In this document: positions 1 through 6,071 of the stretch, in pieces
Layout: each line of letters starts with the position of its first letter
Numbering within the stretch: position 1 is the stretch's first letter
Assembly: GCA_041918255.1 (NCBI GenBank)
Contig: JAYRWD010000025.1
Span: 1-15,772 of the forward strand
DNA length: 15,772 nt
Reading direction: 5' to 3'
From: JAYRWD01 sp041918255
GTDB lineage: Bacteria > Patescibacteriota > Dojkabacteria > B142 > WJKM01
The notes under the pieces: generated by a model
Told to the model about the DNA's origin: nothing
Seen by the model: the letters and a program-made list of their open reading frames with translations, nothing else
The model's database searches: none
Translations under genes and position numbers: made by a program

Positions 1-2
1 AA

Positions 3-623
3 TATAATAAGAAGAACATATCACTTGAGTTGATTAGGCAACTTTCCTCAGGTAAAGAAGCGGTTGTTTATTTAGTGTCTAAAAACGAAAGATTATTAGC
101 ACTAAAGGTCTACAAAGACTTTACAACAAGGTCATTTAAAAATAACCAGGAATATTTAGCTGGTAAACATGTACAGACACCTAGTGAGAGAAAAGCTATG
201 CAGAGAAAAAATAGATTTGGTAAGGATCTAATGCACAGATTGTGGGTAAAAAGAGAGTTCTATATGCTAAAAAAGTTATTCAATTCTGGTATCGATATAC
301 CTGAACCAATTGAAATGACAAGAAATTCAATCCTGATGGAGTATATAGGGGATGAAGGCTATCCCGCACCTTTGTTAAAAGATGTTAGTTTATCGCCAAA
401 AGAAGCTTTGAAGGTATATAAGAAGATTAAAAAAGATATTGAGCTAATGTATGAAAACGGGATAGTCCATGGCGATCTATCGGCATTTAATATTCTTTAT
501 TGGAATGGTAAACCCTACATAATTGATTTTCCTCAATCATTGGATATTAGAAATAACCCTAATGCAGCTGAAATTTTGCAGAGGGATAGAGATAATATCA
601 GTAAATGGTATCAACAATATTAA
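3..623 (+). CDS. RIO-family atypical protein kinase, 5' end outside the window
   Basis: RIO kinases are atypical Ser/Thr kinases or ATPases, best known from archaeal and eukaryotic ribosome biogenesis. Numbered from a TTG codon at base 30, the protein shows the ATP-binding SSGKEAVVYLV (6-16), a catalytic-Lys segment LALKVYKDF (Lys26), a RIO1-like stretch around AMQRKNRFGK (56-65), PEPIE (91-95), PAPLLKDV (112-119), the catalytic loop HGDLSAFN (147-154, Asp149, Asn154) and the metal-binding DFPQ (Asp166). The body resembles RIO1, while DFPQ is the form more typical of RIO2. The frame stays open from base 30 back to the edge, with residues YNKKNISLEL in front of IRQLSSGKEA, so TTG at 30 is probably not the start and the gene is partial. 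The stop is TAA at 621-623. The family call is firm; the substrate and the role in a bacterium are unknown. Confidence 0.9.
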   Translation, partial: YNKKNISLELIRQLSSGKEAVVYLVSKNERLLALKVYKDFTTRSFKNNQEYLAGKHVQTPSERKAMQRKNRFGKDLMHRLWVKREFYMLKKLFNSGIDIPEPIEMTRNSILMEYIGDEGYPAPLLKDVSLSPKEALKVYKKIKKDIELMYENGIVHGDLSAFNILYWNGKPYIIDFPQSLDIRNNPNAAEILQRDRDNISKWYQQY

Positions 624-800
624 TATATAAGTTGCAAGAAGACAGAATTAAATTTCCAAAGCCTGCTTTTCATCTTTAATGTAAATGAAGGAGAAAATTA
701 TCCATTTCATGGGATAAAAACACCAAGTAGTAATAAGGAGGGTATAATTTGGAAGGTGGATTATGAAAAAATCCATTATTGGATTAATAAATTATTAATT
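624..800 (+). other. Unidentified open frame (59 codons) in frame with the RIO kinase stop
   Basis: The frame after the RIO kinase TAA stays open for 59 codons to TAA at 801-803, with no ATG, GTG or TTG near its beginning. Its C-terminal part (for example NEGENYPFHG and GIIWKVDYEK) has a protein-like composition, but I do not recognise it. It could be the 3' remnant of a degraded gene or chance. An 8-bp palindrome with one central base (783-790 / 792-799) overlaps its last codons. Confidence 0.18.
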
Positions 801-802
801 TA

Positions 803-975
803 ACGCTTCTAGCGTAAATCCCCGACCGTAAGGTCGATGGGGGATAATGCCAACTCCAAGGCACTTTTTACAGATTAAAGATGTAAAATAGGAGATGGGA
901 ATGATCAAAACGTCACACTGTGTGTACCGCTGTGATTACCACATAGTGATAGTTACAAAATTTAGGAGAAAATAA
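803..975 (+). mobile_element. Remnant of an IS200/IS605-family element: left-end hairpins plus truncated transposase
   Basis: Two hairpins are followed by the start of a Y1-type transposase. The first is a perfect 5-bp stem ACGCT-TCT-AGCGT (803-815). The second is CCCCGACC-GTAA-GGTCG-AT-GGGG, with a 2-base bulge (820-842). IS200/IS605 elements carry subterminal imperfect palindromes with unpaired bases that TnpA recognises, and the position just upstream of tnpA fits the left end. The coding part stops after 24 codons and nothing resembling the rest of the transposase or a right end follows before the permease gene at 1025, so the element is dead. The exact left boundary cannot be read. Confidence 0.62.
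901..975 (+). pseudogene. IS200-like transposase (Y1_Tnp) N-terminal fragment, 24 codons
   Basis: An ATG at 901, five bases after a GGAGA Shine-Dalgarno (891-895), opens a 24-codon frame. It contains SHCVYRCDYHIVIVTKFRRK, which matches the conserved N-terminal strand of IS200/IS605 TnpA, normally YHxVxVTKYRRK. A full-length enzyme would be about 130-150 residues and would carry the HUH pair and catalytic Tyr further on; all of that is missing. TAA at 973-975 ends the fragment directly after RRK, so the loss was probably a deletion at or near this point. This frame explains the strong RBS in an otherwise gene-free gap. Confidence 0.72.
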
Positions 976-1024
976 CGACAGCGGCCTACTTATTTTTAGG
1001 AATAATTGATTAAATAATAATTAT

Positions 1025-1885
1025 ATGAACTGGATAATTTCGAGCACTTTAATGTTTTTAAGTTCAGTCGCTCTGTATTTATTTATCCGTAAAAGCAACT
1101 CCTTAAAAATACCGCAACAACTGAACAATCTCGCGATGTTTTTGATACCTCTTGTTGTATATTTAATTTTGACTATTAATACAGATACTCGTTTTGCTCT
1201 AAAACCTTCTGAATATTTTCTTCTACTTATTCAAGGAATATTTTTTAGTTATTTAGGAAACGCCTTCTCTCTTAAAGGCATCGAGTACTCTCCAAATCCA
1301 GGATATAGCTTGATAATTTCAAAAAGTTATGTGGTTTTTACGGCCGTTGCCTCAGTTTTTATTTTCAACTCTCCTCTAACAGTAAAGGCTGTTATTGCTA
1401 TTATTTTCATAATTGCTTTTTCAGCGCTAATAATGATAGACAAAAGTAAGAATAAATCAGAATTGAATAAATTATGGTTACCCTATACCATTGGTGCTTT
1501 CTTCTGTTGGGGTCTTCTTGCATTAAGTTCAAAATATCTTCTCAATGTAGGAGTACCAATATTGACGAGACTAATTTATTCTATGACTATCGTTACTGTT
1601 TTAATATTTGGTGAGATGATAATAAAGAAGATCAGAGTGTTATGTATTACAAAACCCCAATTATTAACTTTAATAATGATAGGAGTATTCGCTACGAGCT
1701 TTTTTTATTCTATGCAAGTTAGTTATAACTTAGCTCCAAATGTCGGATATGTAAATGCAGCGAATGGTGCATCAATATCTCTTTTAACACTTATGTCTGC
1801 CTTTATATTTAAAGATGACTTATCATTGAAAAAAATGGTTGGAATCGCAGGGGTTACCATAGGGTTGATTGTTCTATTCTTGTAA
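1025..1885 (+). CDS. EamA/DMT-superfamily permease (copy 1 of 3)
   Basis: A 286-residue, strongly hydrophobic protein with about ten predicted membrane segments in two five-helix halves. This is the usual length and layout of drug/metabolite-transporter (EamA) permeases, which exchange small metabolites across the inner membrane. The second half begins with LPYTIGAFFCWGLLALSSKY-type sequence near residue 150. It ends with the characteristic helix-loop-helix near 245-285, where FIFKDDLSLKKMVGIAGV recalls the family pattern of a short acidic loop followed by a Gly-rich last helix. The ATG at 1025 has no Shine-Dalgarno. The gene stands between the dead IS200 remnant and a Nudix gene 39 bases downstream, which may share its transcript. 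No substrate can be predicted. Confidence 0.8.
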   Translation: MNWIISSTLMFLSSVALYLFIRKSNSLKIPQQLNNLAMFLIPLVVYLILTINTDTRFALKPSEYFLLLIQGIFFSYLGNAFSLKGIEYSPNPGYSLIISKSYVVFTAVASVFIFNSPLTVKAVIAIIFIIAFSALIMIDKSKNKSELNKLWLPYTIGAFFCWGLLALSSKYLLNVGVPILTRLIYSMTIVTVLIFGEMIIKKIRVLCITKPQLLTLIMIGVFATSFFYSMQVSYNLAPNVGYVNAANGASISLLTLMSAFIFKDDLSLKKMVGIAGVTIGLIVLFL

Positions 1886-1924
1886 GTGGCTTATAAGCAA
1901 TAAGTTCTTTAATTTATAAAGACA

Positions 1925-2458
1925 ATGTCAAAAATAACTGGAGAATATTTTGATAAGAACGTGACCTTTGGGCGCGCGGTCGTAGGATATCTTCTTTCAG
2001 ACGGTCAGGTTATTCTCGGATTGCGAAAGAAGGTGTCAATGGGTTTAGGTGAAAATCTTATTTCAGGAATTGGGGGAAAAGTGGGTGATATTCAAGGTCT
2101 TGAAAGCGAGTCGGACGATGAAGCTTTATTGCGAGAGGTACAGGAAGAAATAGATGTAACGATAACTTCGTTTAAAAAGGTTGGCGAGATAACTTTCCTA
2201 TTCCCGAATAAGCCTAAATGGAATCAGTTCGTGGTGGCCTATATCGTTAATTCTTGGAGTGGGATTCCAAAGGAGACTGAGACCATCAAACCAGTCACAT
2301 TTTCACTAAATCAGTTACCAGTTTCTCAAATGTGGGATGATAATAAGTATTGGGTTCCTTTGGTACTTAATGGTAAAAGTATTCGCGCAAAGTTTGTATA
2401 CGCTGACGATAACAGAACAGTAAAAGAGAAATTTATAAACGAAGTCAAAAGGTTATAA
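1925..2458 (+). CDS. Nudix hydrolase, MTH1 (8-oxo-dGTPase)-like
   Basis: A 177-residue Nudix protein. The Nudix helix is clear: GGKV (50-53), Glu62, and REVQEE (70-75), giving the metal-binding REUxEE core. Beyond the box, the C-terminal half carries the signature MWDDNKYWVPLVLNGKS (136-152), close to the human MTH1 pattern MWxDDxxWxPLLLxxK that lines the oxidised-purine pocket. The likely reaction is hydrolysis of 8-oxo-dGTP or related oxidised purine triphosphates to monophosphates, which sanitises the nucleotide pool. Two oddities: about five extra residues between the first Gly and Glu62 relative to the canonical GX5E spacing, and Asp77 where the box normally has Gly (EEIDV). The gene is convergent with the HAD gene, with a 22-base gap. 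Oxidised-purine specificity is inferred from the motif. Confidence 0.87.
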   Translation: MSKITGEYFDKNVTFGRAVVGYLLSDGQVILGLRKKVSMGLGENLISGIGGKVGDIQGLESESDDEALLREVQEEIDVTITSFKKVGEITFLFPNKPKWNQFVVAYIVNSWSGIPKETETIKPVTFSLNQLPVSQMWDDNKYWVPLVLNGKSIRAKFVYADDNRTVKEKFINEVKRL

Positions 2459-2480
2459 TCAATCTCTTATTCGACCCTTC

Positions 2481-3128
2481 CTAAATAAGACTTAAAAGTT
2501 TTACTAAATCCGTAAGTTTCGCAACGTAGAGATTTGCTTTTCCTGAAATATATTTTTTTGGAAGGTGTTCTTGCAGACATATCGTGAATGCCCCTGCCCT
2601 AGTCGCTGCTTCAAGCCCTCTATTAGAATCTTCCAATATAATCGTTTCATTCGGTCCGACTTGTAGCTGTCGCATAATTTCCAGATAGCCATCTGGAGCA
2701 GGTTTACCTCTTAGATCTTGCCTATCATTTAATGAAATAATTTTTGAGAACTTATCTTTGTTTGGGATTTTGGCTAGTGTCAAATTGATCCAGGATAAAG
2801 GGGAGGATGAAACAATGGCTATTTTAAATTTAAGTTGATCAAGCAGGTTGATCAGATCAACTGCTCCATCGGTAATTTTGGAATGGTCGAAAATAATCTT
2901 CGCCTGTTCAGTAAAACGCCTCAGATGTTCGTCTTTTGACATTGTTAAGCCCATATTCTTGGCTAATTCATATTCGTCACTTATACTCATACCTAATTGT
3001 TCCTTTCTTATTGTGATAAATAGATCTGATCCATATAAATCTTCTAAAAACTCACGCCCCATTTCCTGCCAAGTATTTTCGGTATTGATAATCACCCCAT
3101 CCATATCAAAGATAAAAGCTTTGTTCAA
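2481..3128 (-). CDS. HAD-superfamily phosphatase / beta-phosphoglucomutase-like
   Basis: A 215-residue HAD hydrolase with all four motifs. Motif I is FDMDGVI, with nucleophile Asp8 and acid/base Asp10. Motif II is SSS (107-109). Motif III is Lys142 in GKPAPDGY. Motif IV is LEDSNRG (165-171). The helical cap between residues 15 and 85 is the C1 type of the beta-phosphoglucomutase and 2-deoxyglucose-6-phosphatase subfamily. It most likely dephosphorylates, or isomerises, a small sugar phosphate or nucleotide in the cytoplasm. The ATG start is at 3128. It runs against the Nudix gene and is divergent from the DedA-like gene, with 188 bases between the two starts. Confidence 0.9.
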   Translation of the reverse strand: MNKAFIFDMDGVIINTENTWQEMGREFLEDLYGSDLFITIRKEQLGMSISDEYELAKNMGLTMSKDEHLRRFTEQAKIIFDHSKITDGAVDLINLLDQLKFKIAIVSSSPLSWINLTLAKIPNKDKFSKIISLNDRQDLRGKPAPDGYLEIMRQLQVGPNETIILEDSNRGLEAATRAGAFTICLQEHLPKKYISGKANLYVAKLTDLVKLLSLI

Positions 3129-3249
3129 CGTAGATTTATTAATAAATTAGATTCTCGAACGATTTTACAGCCTAGAAGATACATTTTCCAGTCCAGTTGC
3201 CTGGGAACGAAAGATTTGCTGTAGTTGTACAAATATATATCGGATTGAA

Positions 3250-3258
3250 TGATATACT
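3250..3258 (+). promoter_or_regulatory. Extended -10 promoter candidate for the DedA-like gene
   Basis: TGA-TATACT is an extended -10 element (TGn followed by TATACT at 3253-3258), 58 bases before the ATG at 3317. A TTGTAC at 3225-3230 is too far upstream (22-base spacer) to be a normal -35, so the element would rely on the TG extension. A small AACCT/AGGTT hairpin (3266-3281) lies at the expected 5' end of the transcript. Confidence 0.4.
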
Positions 3259-3316
3259 CTTTATAAACCTTTTTTGAGGTTCATATTATAGAAGCACAAC
3301 GTTATATTGATTCTTT

Positions 3317-3967
3317 ATGCAAGAAAAGATAAAAAAATATAAAGGGTTGATAGTCATGCTACTTTTCTTGGTAGTTTCGGTCATAGGATATGCTTTCTTC
3401 ATTCGCACCCAATATTTCCAGAATTTGTTGATATGGACCCAACACAATATTATTCTGTACTGTTTGTTGCTCTTGTGTTTAAAAATAATTGGAATCGTCT
3501 ATGCCCCTATCCCCGGGGGATTATTTACTCTGGGCTCAATTCCTCTGATAGGCTGGAAACTTGCATACCTGATTGATTTCGTAGGAAGTATGATAGGTGC
3601 TAGCATCGCGTATTTTATAGGACGTAAATATGGATATGTCTTTCTCACGAAACTCTTTAGCAAGAGCACAATAGAAAAAATAAAAGCAATTAAGGTTAGA
3701 AAATATCGAGAAACAGAAGCAATTTTTGTCTTGCGGATATTGACGGGGAGTTCGATCGTAGATGCTGTTTGTTACGCGGCAGGGTTACTGGGAATTAGAT
3801 ATTGGAATTTTATACTAGGTTCAATACTCTCTCATCTGATAGTCGGAATTCTAACTTATGCACTATTAGGTAATTTCCTAAGTTTAAAGAATTTATCAAT
3901 TAATTTTGTCGTCCTTATTCTAACTATCGGGATTTTATACAGAATCAAAGGGAGATATTTTGAGTAA
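3317..3967 (+). CDS. DedA / TVP38 (VTT-domain) family membrane protein
   Basis: A 216-residue integral membrane protein of the VTT (SNARE-associated Golgi / DedA / TVP38) family. These proteins have re-entrant helices, and several members move lipids across membranes. An N-terminal membrane segment lies at 12-30. The diagnostic core follows around 62-100, with APIPGGLFTLGS, then GWKLAYLIDFVGSMIGASIA, then YFIGRKYG, which is the family pattern of PG, a Gly-rich re-entrant loop and F(I)GRKYG. The second re-entrant segment contains RILTGSSIVDAVCYAAGLLG (about 139-158). Two further helices close the protein. It is immediately followed by a P-loop kinase gene, suggesting one transcript. Family assignment is good; the cargo is unknown. 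Confidence 0.85.
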   Translation: MQEKIKKYKGLIVMLLFLVVSVIGYAFFIRTQYFQNLLIWTQHNIILYCLLLLCLKIIGIVYAPIPGGLFTLGSIPLIGWKLAYLIDFVGSMIGASIAYFIGRKYGYVFLTKLFSKSTIEKIKAIKVRKYRETEAIFVLRILTGSSIVDAVCYAAGLLGIRYWNFILGSILSHLIVGILTYALLGNFLSLKNLSINFVVLILTIGILYRIKGRYFE

Positions 3968-3968
3968 T

Positions 3969-4478
3969 ATGTCAAAGATTATAATTTACGGAGTTCCGGG
4001 TGTGGGGAAAACTTTTGTTTTGAAACAACTTGCGAAGAGGCTTGGTTACCCCCTTGTGGAAGCTGACAGGTTGAAGAAAAAAGCTAGAAAAAATAAATCA
4101 AGGAGGGAATTTCCATTTCTGTATTTGGGAACATGTCGGGCTTATTCTCATTTTGGAGAACTAAATGCGGAGAATGCGATTAAAGGACTCTTGGCTGTGA
4201 GGGAAGCATTGTGCAAGATAGTGGTGAGTGAAGTTGAAAAATTTGAGGATTTGATAATCGAAGGAGCGTTTTTAGATCCAAATGTACTTCATGAATTTGG
4301 AAAGTGTACCCTTATTGTCACAAGAGACAAATCAAAACATCAGAAGCAGTTTTATAGACACTTGGACAAATGGTTTGGTCGCAGTAGTGATGAATTTGAA
4401 GCCGCAAGGATGGTCCAAGAGTATTTGATAAAAGAAGCAGTGAAATTGGGTATTGAGATTCAAGAAAACCATTTGTGA
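3969..4478 (+). CDS. Small P-loop kinase (adenylate-kinase / 2-phosphoglycerate-kinase-like)
   Basis: A protein of about 169 residues with an N-terminal Walker A, IIIYGVPGVGKTFVLKQLAKR, and a C-terminal lid-like basic stretch (KSKHQKQFYRHLDKW). The segment DLIIEGAFLDPNVLHEF is an internal strand resembling the IIEGVHL strand of archaeal 2-phosphoglycerate kinases and related NMP-kinase folds. Phosphorylation of a small metabolite is therefore likely, substrate unknown. ATG at 3969 follows the DedA-like TAA after a single base. An alternative TTG at 3960 overlaps that stop by 8 bases and sits five bases after GGGAG (3950-3954), which is better SD spacing, so the start could be either. The tight junction implies translational coupling with the DedA-like gene. 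Stop is TGA. Confidence 0.82.
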   Translation: MSKIIIYGVPGVGKTFVLKQLAKRLGYPLVEADRLKKKARKNKSRREFPFLYLGTCRAYSHFGELNAENAIKGLLAVREALCKIVVSEVEKFEDLIIEGAFLDPNVLHEFGKCTLIVTRDKSKHQKQFYRHLDKWFGRSSDEFEAARMVQEYLIKEAVKLGIEIQENHL

Positions 4479-4498
4479 ATCTTTTAGAGGGTAGAATA

Positions 4499-4837
4499 TT
4501 AGTATTTCATTAGAATATCGAGAAATATGAATTTTCCAAAAACTATTGCGTGATAGAACAAAAGTAATATCGCGGTTCTAATCAGCTGTGTATTTGTGGG
4601 TTTATTTATTACTTTGTAGAGTAAGACCCCTGCAAGATAAGTGAAGATAATATTGAAAATGAGGAAAGATTCGATGCTTGTTTTGAGAGAACAGAATTCT
4701 CCTTTCCCATTGCATGAATTACCTGTAAGTATCGCTGCGACTATTAGTGAGGGAATAAAGTTTAGAGGCTGTACTACCAAATAAAGGAGTGGCGTAAATA
4801 ACAAATAAATTAACGGGTGTTGTATTAGAAATTTCAT
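4499..4837 (-). CDS. Small membrane protein, unknown function
   Basis: A 112-residue hydrophobic protein with roughly three membrane segments: 6-36 (possibly a hairpin), 57-77 and 86-106. A short polar, Cys-containing loop, GNSCNGKGEFCSLKT (39-53), lies between the first and second segments; its two Cys could form a disulfide if the loop is extracytoplasmic. ATG at 4837 has no Shine-Dalgarno. It ends 20 bases from the convergent P-loop kinase gene and is divergent from the second EamA permease gene. I do not recognise the family. Confidence 0.6.
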   Translation of the reverse strand: MKFLIQHPLIYLLFTPLLYLVVQPLNFIPSLIVAAILTGNSCNGKGEFCSLKTSIESFLIFNIIFTYLAGVLLYKVINKPTNTQLIRTAILLLFYHAIVFGKFIFLDILMKY

Positions 4838-4840
4838 GGT

Positions 4841-4869
4841 TTGATATTAGCGGCTTATGTTATTATATA
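4841..4869 (+). promoter_or_regulatory. Sigma70-type promoter candidate for EamA copy 2
   Basis: TTGATA (4841-4846), then a 17-base spacer, then TATATA (4864-4869). The predicted transcription start near 4876 leaves a leader of about 50 bases before the ATG at 4926, with AGGA shortly before the gene. The -35 lies just upstream of the divergent minus-strand gene start (4837), so the site could influence both genes. Confidence 0.45.
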
Positions 4870-4925
4870 TCATTAATGCGCCTATGTATGTTTTCCAAAA
4901 AGTTTATATTAGGACATGATATTAA

Positions 4926-5789
4926 ATGTCGCTACCTTTGATTCTTGCTTTTATCACATTTCTAGGCTGGGGAACAGGAGATTTGTTTACCGTTTACGTT
5001 ACTCGAAAGATAGGTGCTACACTCACAACTTTTTGGGTGTTCTTTTTTAGTGCATTCTTGGCTTTAATAATATTTCCTTTCGTTCCACATGAGTTTTCTG
5101 CAATAACTCCCAAACTATTAACCTTCAATATATTTTTAGGCATTTTATTTATTTCGGGCAACGTGCTCATAAGCGAGTCTTTCCGCCTATCTAGTGCCCC
5201 TTTAGTTGGAATCATTATTCAAGCTTTTCCTGCAGTGGTGTTGGTGCTATCAGCTTTAATATTCAAAGATGTTGTAACTACTAAACAAATTACCATTATT
5301 ACAATGATATTTTTCGGTGTTGGATTGTGCACGGTTGACTACAAGAAGATTCTTCGTTCAGAAAAAATTATTGACAGGGGTGTTTTCTTGGCACTTTTGG
5401 CAATGGTATTTCTATCAATATATTTTACATTTTCTAGAATTTTAATTAACAGTTACGGTTGGTATCTACCAAGTTTGATCGCCACTATGTGTTTTCCAAT
5501 AATTTTTATTTTTATGGGTTTTCGAGGAGAGAAATTTGTGGTTCCTAAAGAAGCAAAGATCCTTATTTACGTATTTCTCGTTGGGCTACTTATCAGAACA
5601 GGCGATTTTGCTTTAAACTTTGGACTATCGATACCAAATGCAAGTAGTATAGTGGCTCCTATTGCCAGTGCCGCGCCTATTCTTTTTGTGGTTTTGTCGA
5701 AGTTTGTATACAAAGATAAATTAACGCGTCAACAGATTTTAGGAATAGTGATTACTCTGGCTGGAATCATTGCTTTATCCGTCGTATAA
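4926..5789 (+). CDS. EamA/DMT-superfamily permease (copy 2 of 3)
   Basis: A 287-residue membrane protein with about ten hydrophobic segments in two repeated halves. The first half starts with LAFITFLGWGTGDLF and contains the common EamA element SAPLVGIIIQAFPAVVLVLS (about 90-110), then FKDVVTTKQ. The second half repeats the pattern with ASSIVAPIASAAPILFVVLS (about 240-260), then YKDKLTRQQILGIVITLAGI. These paired features (alternate-access helices followed by F/YKD and Q at the start of the last helix of each half) are typical of the family and make this the clearest of the three permeases. The gene appears to be single, with its own promoter. The small solute it moves cannot be inferred. Confidence 0.87.
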   Translation: MSLPLILAFITFLGWGTGDLFTVYVTRKIGATLTTFWVFFFSAFLALIIFPFVPHEFSAITPKLLTFNIFLGILFISGNVLISESFRLSSAPLVGIIIQAFPAVVLVLSALIFKDVVTTKQITIITMIFFGVGLCTVDYKKILRSEKIIDRGVFLALLAMVFLSIYFTFSRILINSYGWYLPSLIATMCFPIIFIFMGFRGEKFVVPKEAKILIYVFLVGLLIRTGDFALNFGLSIPNASSIVAPIASAAPILFVVLSKFVYKDKLTRQQILGIVITLAGIIALSVV

Positions 5790-5899
5790 GGTTTGATCTT
5801 AGAAGCGCCTATCGTTTTTTTGCTTTTTCAATATTCCCTTTAGCTATCCTGACACAAGGAGTTATAAAATATCAATTTCCCCAAATCTCTATTATTTTA

Positions 5900-5908
5900 T
5901 GCTATAAT
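5900..5908 (+). promoter_or_regulatory. Extended -10 promoter candidate for the helicase gene
   Basis: TGC-TATAAT is a perfect extended -10 (TATAAT at 5903-5908) with no recognisable -35. Transcription starting near 5914-5916 would give a leader of about 155 bases before the helicase ATG at 6072. A second TATAAT (6049-6054), 17 bases before the ATG, has no usable -35 and no TG extension. Confidence 0.5.
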
Positions 5909-5912
5909 TCAC

Positions 5913-5960
5913 ATGAATCAAAAGAAGATTCTTTACGCTTCGGTTATTACACTGTTGTAA
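5913..5960 (+). other. Possible 15-residue leader peptide (uORF) in the helicase leader
   Basis: ATG at 5913, at the predicted transcript 5' end, opens MNQKKILYASVITLL and a TAA at 5958-5960. The stop falls two bases before the 5' arm of the 9-bp hairpin at 5963-5986. Position relative to the hairpin is the only reason to list it: translation or stalling here could affect folding downstream. There is no Shine-Dalgarno; it would have to be translated leaderless. Could be chance. Confidence 0.2.
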
Positions 5961-5962
5961 AA

Positions 5963-5986
5963 ATATCGGAGCATTGCCTCCGATAT
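5963..5986 (+). promoter_or_regulatory. Perfect 9-bp hairpin in the helicase 5' leader
   Basis: ATATCGGAG (5963-5971), loop CATTGC, CTCCGATAT (5978-5986). No T-run follows (GAAATTTCCC comes next), so it is not a standard intrinsic terminator of the upstream permease. It lies between the likely promoter and the helicase gene, inside the transcribed leader. Long structured leaders are common on cold-shock RNA helicase mRNAs, and a regulatory role is inferred on that basis only. Confidence 0.5.
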
Positions 5987-6071
5987 GAAATTTCCCAAAG
6001 GGTTATTCATTCGAATTAAAGGCGGATAGTCGACTTGTGATGTCGGTTTATAATTTTTAACATGTACTTAC

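Noticed and set aside
30..32. TTG at base 30 as the start of the RIO kinase
   Set aside because: The frame continues to the left edge, and the conserved strand before the Gly-rich loop (LELIRQLSSGKEA) extends upstream of it, so the gene more likely begins outside the window.
5800..5830. T-rich stretch after EamA copy 2 as an intrinsic terminator
   Set aside because: There is a T-run but no stable GC stem directly before it.
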